From Locusta migratoria (Eukaryota; Arthropoda; Insecta; Orthoptera; Acrididae): a DNA stretch of 64,000 nucleotides. The stretch spans positions 24,642,078 to 24,706,077 of the forward strand of contig CM048748.1 in NCBI GenBank assembly GCA_026315105.1, written 5' to 3'. Position 1 is the first letter of the stretch. Each line of letters begins with the position of its first letter. The notes beneath the pieces are model-generated. The model saw nothing but the letters and a program-made list of their open reading frames with translations, was not told the DNA's origin and searched no databases. Of this stretch, positions 32,981 through 41,319 are shown one piece after another. A program made the translations under genes and the position numbers.

Positions 32981-32989
32981 GTTGAGGTG

Positions 32990-33103
32990 TAGGCCATGCC
33001 TAGCGTACTCCCACCTGGAGATAGTATCCACAGAAATCAAACCAAAATTGCAACCCAAATGTGACATGAGCAGCCATTTCAGCTCCAAGTTCACTCTCTG
33101 TAC
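32990..33103 (-). pseudogene. CR1-like LINE ORF1: C-terminal part of the esterase domain
   Basis: The minus frame reads 'QRVNLELKWLLMSHLGCNFG' from 33100 and ends with 'RHGLHLN' at about 32990. HGLHLN supplies the conserved His of the SGNH/GDSL esterase fold. The frame is the direct continuation of 40043 across the Gypsy insertion, in phase. The product of the intact gene is an ORF1 protein with PHD and esterase domains, a combination known from CR1-like LINEs. Confidence 0.75.
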
Positions 33104-34655
33104 TGTGAGATTACCGCCCAATAGAAATACTGGTAATTAATAGCATTTGATAATTAAACAGTATGAAGTTCACTGCAAACATTGACCATGCCAATGCACT
33201 AAATGTTACACAATTTTAATCTTATTAATTATGGTAGCAATGTATTACACAGTTGGGTGACAACATTTATAGTTAGGCCATAGGTAGAAATTCTCCACGT
33301 TGAGATTTGCTGTGTGCTTGTAGCTGACGGGAGGCCAGCGAGCAGGCCGATGTTGGTGGCTTTTTCCAACTTAGGATTTCACAGTTCGTTTCCGGTGAGG
33401 GGAGAGAGGGACAATGGCGAGTGCCAGGCACAGTGCAGTGCACAAATATTGTAATACCACTGGCATTTGAAGTAATACGATGCAGTTAGGAACCTTTAAG
33501 GCCCTCATTACAAAATAGCCCGTTGATAAATAAACAATACATTAGCTAATATAGTCACATCTAACGTAATATATTTAATTGACAATGAAAAGTAATAAAT
33601 TACCAACGAAGAGAAGACAGTTACACAACTAGCATGGCAATGTTTGTTTATAAAAATAATATATTAACTATTTTTCATTTTATTTTCAATCAATCTTTTG
33701 TATTTTACCTTGAAATATTCAGTTAAATCAGTTATCTGTGGTATAAGAAATTGCACAATTATGATAAACAGTACAAAGGATGTTTATATCAATATAAAAA
33801 CGTAAGAAAATATTTGTTTAATGTGTAGTGTAATTATTTTGATTTTAAGTAAAGTTTTAGAAATGTATAGGCTGAGCGCTGTACGTTGGCAAATCGGTTA
33901 CAACAGCTTACATGGGGAAATGGATGACGTAGGGGAAAAAACCCCGGCAGTTGAGTTTTGGTGCGAGGGCAGGAAGTGAGGACTCCAGAGAGCATGTGGT
34001 GTGGCTGGCCTGGCGGGGCGCTCTGCCTCAGTCGGCATGTGGATCTCGAGGTGGTGACTTGAGATTTGTCTGTGGCAATCGCCACGTGTGGTTGCTCGTC
34101 GTAGACTGCACCAAGTTAAATCGAGTGCTACTGTGTGTTTGTGAATATTTAGTCGGTGCAACAAGGTGTGCATCGCATTGAATTAAAGTAACTGTGATTT
34201 GTTAATGTAACACGTGTCGTCGCATAGGCATGAACATAAACGGTGTTTGAGACAGCCACGTGGTGTGAAAACAATTCGCGACAAATATTCATTTTGTCTG
34301 GGGGCTCACGAGCTATAACTTCATTTGGTAAATTTACCGACGTACAGACGCGACAGCCACAGGGTTGAAATATTGTGAAATAAACAACATAAAGTGAACT
34401 TTCACGTGTTTTCAAAAATAGTAGTTGGTACACCCTTTTCTCTCATGAACTTGATTTTATTATGAATTTGTTTTGTTAATCATATGCAGCGAAGGAAAGC
34501 TGCGAACGTGTGATATCATCCCCTAGAAAACGAGTCGCAATAACAGTTCCAGTGTTTTTTGCATATTTAGGAATTTGGTTCGCAGCTGGTGGTTGTGAGT
34601 TTCAAAAATTAATCTTTCCCTATTTTAAACTCTCACCCCGACCTTCACGTTCGCA
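33104..34655 (+). repeat. 5' LTR (1,552 bp)
   Basis: Aligned by eye to the 3' LTR it shows about 30-35 differences, including an 8-bp stretch (agtcacat at about 33557) missing from the 3' copy and an 8-bp addition in the 3' copy near 39910. Divergence is therefore roughly 2%, a fairly recent insertion compared with the heavily decayed neighbours. Confidence 0.93.
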
Positions 34656-34657
34656 TT

Positions 34658-34674
34658 TGGGGGTCGTCCGGGAT
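34658..34674 (+). promoter_or_regulatory. Primer-binding site, tRNA-Pro type
   Basis: TGGGGGTCGTCCGGGAT lies 2 bp after the LTR end. It matches the complement of the tRNA-Pro 3' end (as in many retroviruses) except for one missing C. It would prime minus-strand DNA synthesis. Confidence 0.8.
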
Positions 34675-35276
34675 AAGTTCACGTTGGACTTGCTCGGACG
34701 GAGAGATTAGGGTGTGTATAGGACAGTGAACAGTTACGAACAGTTGCAAACAAGTGCGCGGACGCGACGGACAATTTCAAGTGTGTGTGGCGGCTGGCAG
34801 CAGCGAGCGGTATAAATTCACACTGGTTTTGCTCGGACAGAGAGGTAGGATGTGCTTAGGACAGTGATAGTGGACAAAACAGTTAGCATAATCGGACGAT
34901 ATGTAATCGCGTCGCGCGGTTAACGACGGTTGGTGACGCAGAGTGCGGGCGCGGGCATCCGTAACCGGCGATCGACGGCGCATCGGCCCGGCAGCAGTGA
35001 GCGGCGGCGCGCGGGATCCACGCACTCAAATTTCATCTTCTGCAACGGACGGCAGTGATCGTGGTGACTTCGCAAGTCGCCACCGGAGCGTCGGGGCCCA
35101 GCAGCTTCGATTCTACAAAGGATAAGGGATGCAGTGAGGACATATTCCAGCCACAGCTTCTACGACAGACGGCAGCGAGCGTTGGGGACGTCGCAGCTCG
35201 TTGCAGCAACGTCTGGATTAAAAGATGAGTAAAGCAGCTGGCGCTATAAATTCTTGGGTGTTAATCAAGCTTTCTT
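34675..35276 (+). other. Gypsy 5' leader, GC-rich, with internal duplications
   Basis: Untranslated leader with two related blocks ('cttgctcggacggagaga' at 34688 and 'ttttgctcggacagagag' at 34827) and two 'acggcag.gag..gt' blocks (35048 and 35167). It may contain packaging signals; that is inference. Confidence 0.55.
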
Positions 35277-36590
35277 GTGATACCGATATTGGATAGGTTT
35301 TTTAAAAAGTCGCCAAGCGACGTAATTTCAGAGAGTAGCATACCAGAAAGTCCAGAGAGGGTAATTACTGGGGGAATGTTGTTGACACCGGAGATAGTCG
35401 CAGCCCTGTTAGCGAGTTGTAGCTCAAGTTTAGAATCAAAAATAGAAAATTCATACTCACGTTTAGAATCAAAAATAGAACATTCATAATCAAATTTAGC
35501 ATCAAAGTTAGAATCAAAAATAGAAAATTCAAACTCAAATTTAGAATCAAAAATAGAAAATTCAAACTTACATTTAGAAACAAATTTAAGATCAGAAATA
35601 GAAACTGTAAAATCAGAAATAGAAAGTGTAAAGTCAGAATTGAAAGCAGACTTTAAGGCAGACATTGGGGCACTACAAAATTCAATGTTTGCATTAAAGG
35701 CAAAAATAATCACGGACAGTGACAAAAATATAAGAAGTCTAACAGAACGGTTTGAAAATAGGGAAAAGGAGATACATGCCAGAATTGGTGCTATTGAGAC
35801 TGAGGTAGGAGGCAAGTTAGATGATGTGATACAAATATGTGGTCACAGGAATGAGGGCACTATGCAGGCGTTGGCTGACGTTGACAAGAGGATGGTGGCA
35901 GGTATTGAGGAAACAAAAACTTTGTCAGGAAAATTAGAGAATACAGAATGTAACTTTAGGAAAACGATAGAACAAGTAGTGACAGTAAACTATACTGAGA
36001 TTGAGAAGGTGAACACTAGAATAAATAGTCTAGAATTGTGTATTGCATCAGGAAACACTAATTGGTCCATTGTGCAGACACCTAATGGCAGAAAGTTTTC
36101 AGGAGTGGGTAATTATCATCCAGTGGATTTTTTGGCTGCATGCAAGGACTAATTTGTGCCTGGTATGTCAGACCAGTGTAAAATGAAGTTAGCAAAGAGA
36201 ATGCTTGACTGTTCTGCTCAAACTTGGGCAAATCAGTGTGCTGATAAATTTGTAACTTTTGAGGCGTTTGAAAAGTTGTTTATAAATAAGTATTGGGGGA
36301 AGGCCAAGCAAGCTAAGATACAAAATGAATTCTTGAACGAACCAAACTATATGAAATGGAACCCAGAATTTGAAGTAATCATTGAGGAGGAGCTGTTTAT
36401 TCAAGATTTATTGGTCATAAAGGGACTTTGTTTAAATCTAATGTTAGGAAGTGATTTCCCGTGAAAATATGAAGCTCAGTTGAAGTATAAAGACAAAGTG
36501 TTAGAATTGAGTCTGGAGGAATGCATGAAGAGGGTGAAATTCAAAAAATTTCTAAGTGATAAAGATTTAATGGCATGTTTACACAAATAA
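35277..36590 (+). pseudogene. Gypsy gag-protease remnant with coiled-coil repeats
   Basis: One frame runs from ATG 35277 to TAA 36588-36590, broken by in-frame stops at 35487-35489, 36150-36152 and 36462-36464. Residues about 45-120 are repeats of the SNLESKIENSN type, an 11-residue coiled-coil motif encoded by an imperfect 33-bp minisatellite. A second coiled-coil stretch follows. From about residue 275 'NYHPVDFLAACKD' begins a capsid-like domain ('FEAFEKLFINKYWGKAKQAK'). It then passes directly to 'DLLVIKGLCLNLMLGSDF', which resembles the C-terminal part of a retroviral-type aspartic protease. The catalytic DTG and nucleocapsid lie in the part lost by deletion, so no active protease remains. 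Confidence 0.75.
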
Positions 36591-36880
36591 CTGCCATAAA
36601 CCAGTGTAAATCATGAAGTATGAGTTTCAATGCATTGTAGATAGTAGGTTAAGAATTTGTGTATATTTATTCTGTGGTCTGTGATAGTATCTGCTTGTGT
36701 GTCTAGATTTAAGCATTGGGGTCAAGTTAACAAGTGTTCTTTGCAAATGTTTTTCTTTTGTTGTTAAAATATATGCTAACATCAGATTTTTGCAGTTCGA
36801 CAGTGGTACCTGAAGTAAAGGCTGTACATATGTGTATGTGTGTATGCTAACACTAAAGGATAAAGTGGGAGTGTACTGTT

Positions 36881-36916
<36 letters not shown>

Positions 36917-38484
36917 AGCAGGGATGGCTTTGTGGTGTGAGTTGTGGGGTGACTTGGAGAATGAGAAAGTGGTGGTCATTGATGCAGGCAGTCTGTGGCT
37001 TAGATAAATTGTGGTTAAAATGTCAGCTGACAGTGTTGCATGTGTGGGTGTGACTGACCATATGGGTCAGAAGTGAGGAATGTATGTTTGTTGTCGCTGT
37101 TTTGGCTAAAGGTGGGTTTGATTGAGAAATGTTTCAAGGAGAGAAAGTGTTTGCTCTTTAATGTCTGTCTCTTTTGAGTGTTTGGCAGGTAACGTGTCTA
37201 ATAGGGAATGCTCAGTATTGTTATATTAAACTGATTCTGATAACACATTTTGGTTTCTTTACTGGTGCTCAACTGTTGACTAAACAATTTCTGCAACAAT
37301 AGTTGACGAGAACTATTTTTCTGTCTAGTATTAGTATCAATAGGGTTTGGTGATATTTTATTTAAAAATTTAGATGTTTTGTGATAAACTAATTTTGAGA
37401 TTAGACTTTAACCTTAGATATTTTATTGTGGGGAGTACTTGTGGAAAGCACATGAGGCTGATGACGGGGATGCAAATTTAACCTCACACCAGTAGAAATA
37501 ATTTATTTTGGTGCGAGGGGGTAGGATTTGTATTTATACTTGTAGCTGTCATTTTGATAGAAGAGAAAATTCTCTATGATAACATTCGTTTGGTAGTAAT
37601 ACTCCAAGTAGGCCACATATTCTCTTGTCTGTTTCATCTGAAGCTATGGCTGTTGAGAGTGCAGGCATGGTGGTTTGGGTTGATCTGATAATGACTAACA
37701 CAAGCCACTTTGAGTTCTTAATTCTGTTGATTTGCATGTTACTGTACATGTCTCAATGCTTAGTTTCAATTGCACCAAGTCTGGATGGCAGGGGGGAGGG
37801 ATACAAATCCAACCGAATCCTGGTGTCCAGACAAACTTTTGTCTATGTTGACTCATGAGTGCCTTCTGCTCTTCCTGTTCCATGTAGGGTGCATATGACG
37901 TTTGTGAACAAGAACGCTTGATCCAGTGCCATGAATCTAAGCTGCAAAAGCATGTTGGTTGAAATGACGGAGACATAGGACCGTACACCATGGACCAGAG
38001 TTGCTGCAACGATGACTCTGGTGTTCTCAGTGTCAAAGTGGTGAGAGATTTCCTTCAAACAAGTGGAGTGTACACCGTCAAAAGTTTTTATAGTGACAAT
38101 TCTAGTTTTTCCATGTAGGACAAGGTTCTCAAAAGACTAAAGTTTAATAATATTATAAATTTGGTGCCAATTCTGTATATAAACAACAGGCACACTTAAA
38201 ATTCATGGATGTAATTAGTTATAGGGATCCTTTTCTTAAAAATATGCACACACTATAAGTGGTCTTAATGGTACAAATATTGGGAAATTATCTCACTGCC
38301 CTGTTTATTTTTTATATATCTATTTATTTATTTTTTGCATTAGTTGAGGTGATAATTGGCATAGTGTTTGAGCCAATCCGATTCAATAATTTTGTAATTT
38401 AAAAATTTTGTTCATTTGAATATATTAATTTTGGTGCTACTTGCGCCATCCTGCACATGGTTTGGATGCCGCAAGTGGGGGTTT
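36591..38484 (+). other. Gypsy internal region without recognisable pol or env
   Basis: 1.9 kb between the protease remnant and the 3' LTR. It contains a (TG)n run (36883-36910) and short frames on both strands without retroviral motifs. I see no transmembrane-protein pattern that would suggest an envelope gene. Confidence 0.55.
36883..36910 (+). repeat. (TG)n microsatellite
   Basis: Fourteen TG units inside the Gypsy element. Confidence 0.9.
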
Positions 38485-40038
38485 TGTGAGATTACCGCCC
38501 AATAGAAATACTGGTAATTAATAGCATTTGATAATTAAACAGTATGAAGTTCACTGCGAACATTGACCATGCCAATGCACTAAATGTTACACAATTTTAA
38601 TCTTATTAATTATGGTAGCAATGTATGTACACAGTTGGGTGACAACATTTATAGTTAGGCCATAGGTAGAAATTCTCCACGTTGAGATTTGCTGTGTGCT
38701 TGTAGCTGACGGGAGGCCAGCGAGCAGGCCGATGTTGGTGGCTTTTTCCAACTTAGGATTTTACAGTTCGTTTCCGGTGAGGGGAGAGAGGGACAATGGC
38801 GAGTGCCAGGCACAGTGCAGTGCACAAATATTGTAATACTACTGGCATTTGAAGTAATACGATGCAGTTAGGAACCTTTAAGGCCCTCATTACAAAATAG
38901 CCCGTTGATAAATAAACAATACATTAGCTAATATCTAACGTAATATATTTAATTGACAATGAAAAGTAATCAATTACCAACGAAGAGAAGACAGTTACAC
39001 AACTAGCATGGCAATGTTTGTTTATAAAAATAATATATTAACTATTTTTCATTTTATTTTCAATCAATCTTTTGTATTTTACCTTGAAATATTCAGTTAA
39101 ATCAGTTATCTGTGGTATAAGAAATTGCACAATTATGATAAACAGTACAAAGGATGTTTATATCAATATAAAAACGTAAGAAAATATTTGTTTAATGTGT
39201 AGTGTAATTATTTGGATTTTAAGTAAAGTTTTAGAAATGTATTGGCTGAGCGCTGTACGTTGGCAAATCGGTTACAACAGCTTACATGGGGAAATGGATG
39301 ACGTAGGGGAAAAAACCCCGGCAGTTGAGTTTTGGTGCGAGGGCAGGAAGTGAGGACTCCAGAGAGCACGTGGTGTGGCTGGCCTGGCGGGGCGCTCTGC
39401 CTCAGTCGGCATGTGGATCTCGAGGTGGTGACTTGAGATTTGTCTGTGGCAATCGCCACGTGTGGTTGCTCGTCGTAGACTGCACCAAGTTAAATCGAGT
39501 GCTACTGTGTGTTTGTGAATATTTAGTCGGTGCAACAAGGTATGCATCGCATTGAATTAAAGTGACTGTGATTTGTTAATGTAACACGTGTCGTCGCATA
39601 GGCATGCACATAAACGGTGTTTGAGACAGCCACGTGGTGTGAAAACAATTCGCGACAAATATTCATTTTGTCTGGGGGCTCTCGAGCTATAACTTTATTT
39701 GATAAATGTGCCGACGTACAGACGTATCAGCCACAGGGTTCAAGTATTGTGAAATAAACAACATAAAGTGAACTTTCACGTGTTTTCAAAAATAGTAGTT
39801 AGTACACCCTTTTCTCTCATGAACTTGAATTTATTATGAATTTTTTTTTGTTAATCATATGCAGGGAAGGAAAGCTGCGAACGTGTGATATCATCCCCTA
39901 GAAAACGAGTCAAACAGTCGCAATAACAGTTCCAGTGTTTTTTGCATGTTTAGGAATTTGGTTTGCAGCTGCTGGTTGTGAGTTTCAAAAATTAATCTTT
40001 CCCTATTTTAAACTCTCACCGCGACCTTCACGCTCGCA
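38485..40038 (+). repeat. 3' LTR (1,554 bp)
   Basis: Partner of the 5' LTR at about 98% identity by eye. It ends CTCGCA and is followed by the GTAC duplication and then LINE ORF1 sequence. Confidence 0.93.
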
Positions 40039-40042
40039 GTAC

Positions 40043-40821
40043 GGAAGAGTTCAAATGAGGCCGATCATGGCGTCTGAAAACAGTCACAAACCCCACACTA
40101 GTATGCTTCATTCCCGATGATATCTTCACCAGGTCACTCTCTATGGAATATTCAGAATCTTTGTCAATGCTATTTCCCGGACCACCCACTATAACCACGG
40201 TATCCTACTTTGTGAAATCTTTGCATAAAGAACCTATATCCTCTGTTACCTAACCCAGACCCGCATTTGGTTTGAAAAACTTTGTGACCTGGTACTCTGA
40301 ACCTAGCTCTTCCTGCAGTAGTTGGCCAACACCTCTACTATGAGAGCAACCTAACAACAAGAATTTCTTTCTTTTAACAAATTTCCCTACTTTTCCAAAT
40401 GTTTCTTGAAAGTTTGTTGTGCCCTTTTTACAGCTTTGACTACATGAGGATCATCCGATTTTGACTGAGGCAACAGGTCAAATCTATTTTTCAGATTAAT
40501 GACAAAGCTGTCTCAGACTGTCCTAAGTCTGTTCCCCCTGTTACCTGTTGTCACTTTCCGCCGCTGCTCACCCTTGTCCCTCTTCAAACTGCTCAGGTTC
40601 TCCCTTGCCGTATCTAATTCAGCTTGAAGAGCTGCAATGTTCCCCTCTTTCTCCATTATTTTCCTACCTCTAGTGCAGATCCTACAAAACCACTGGTGAG
40701 CCTCATTTATCTCCCTATTTCCCTCGCCACAACATTCATTCCAATGAAAGAACCCACTACAGCTATCACACCACACCCCGGAACTAACTATCCTATGGCG
40801 TGTCACACAATTCTCACTCAC
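40043..40821 (-). pseudogene. CR1-like LINE ORF1: PHD finger plus SGNH esterase
   Basis: The start at 40821 gives 'ENCVTRHRIVSSGVWCDSCS', then 'GFFHWNECC' and 'WFCRICTRG', the Cys/His spacing of a PHD finger (residues about 4-50). A coiled coil follows ('IAALQAELDTARENLSSLKR'). After a stop at 40513 and a frame change, 'KKFLLLGCSHSRGVGQLL' (about 40375) is the GDSL-like block I in which the Ser sits in GCS, and 'DTVVIVGGPGNSID' (about 40195) is block III. The frame reaches 40043, where the Gypsy element interrupts it, and resumes at 33100. PHD and esterase domains in one ORF1 are known for CR1-like LINEs. Several stops make it inactive. Confidence 0.82.
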
Positions 40822-40825
40822 GGAA

Positions 40826-41300
40826 AAAACAGAAATCTGAAAAATTTGATAAAGTATTTACTAATACTTAAAAGTTACACCAAGAGGCACTTAAACTGGT
40901 CACAAAAGTATAAATAGAAGAAATTAAAGGGCGCTGAATAAAAGAAACTTGCTCACGAAAACATGGATAACTACACACTTTTGCTAAATCACGAAATTTT
41001 AATCTACAGTGTTTTACGTTTATTTGTGGTTGATAGACTTTATAAACCTTAACTACCATATGCAGCGAGTGAAAAATAGTTTACCAAGATTCGCGCTCGT
41101 TAAATTTTTCCTATAAATACACATTTTACACTGTTTAACGTATTTAACACTACGCTAACACTTCCACTAATGTAAAAACATTTACATTAGTACCAACCTG
41201 GAACGTTTAAAAACAGCTTAAAAACAACGGTTTTTGTGATTATTTACTGCAGCAAATACTTGGAACTTACGCGCATGCGCAGGGTTGCGAACTGCCTTGA
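40826..41300 (-). other. Probable 5' UTR of the CR1-like LINE
   Basis: Noncoding sequence upstream of the ORF1 start, including 'gcgcatgcgc' at about 41273. The boundary with the Gypsy pol remnant beyond is not clear. Confidence 0.45.
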
Positions 41301-41319
41301 TTTCCGTCGTTGCTCCCTC

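Larger units (their letters stand above)
33104..40038 (+). mobile_element. Gypsy-type LTR retrotransposon, 6.9 kb, pol deleted, GTAC duplication
   Basis: Two long direct repeats (33104-34655 and 38485-40038) start TGTGAGATTACC and end TTCGCA or CTCGCA, obeying TG...CA. GTAC lies just outside both (33100-33103 and 40039-40042), a 4-bp duplication typical of Ty3/Gypsy integrases. Next to the 5' LTR is a tRNA-Pro-type primer site; next to the 3' LTR is 'gcaagtggggg', a poor polypurine tract. Inside is a gag-protease remnant. No recognisable reverse transcriptase, RNase H or integrase remains, so it could only have moved with help or lost pol after insertion. Confidence 0.92.
27589..41300 (-). 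mobile_element. CR1-like LINE split into five pieces by later insertions
   Basis: Read on the minus strand: 5' UTR (about 41300-40826), ORF1 with PHD and esterase domains (40821-40043, resuming at 33103 beyond the Gypsy insert), intergenic region, ORF2 endonuclease (32160-31928, resuming at 30599 beyond the piggyBac), reverse transcriptase (about 29300-28030), C-terminal segment (28013-27705) and a 3' tail ending in repeats of 'atctaatc' type at about 27590. The pieces stay in register across each insert, which shows one element. The exact 5' end is uncertain. Confidence 0.82.

Noticed and set aside
32764..32997. Minus-strand Gly/Lys/Arg-rich open frame
   Set aside because: It is the translation of the (AGGGA)n microsatellite attached to LINE ORF1 debris.
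33834..34433. Open frames inside the Gypsy LTR (repeated at 39208-39555)
   Set aside because: They occur in both LTR copies because the LTRs are duplicates, sit on opposite strands of each other and show no motif.
37549..38058. Possible envelope gene between protease remnant and 3' LTR
   Set aside because: Only short frames on the minus strand; no signal peptide, cleavage-site or membrane-anchor pattern on the sense strand.
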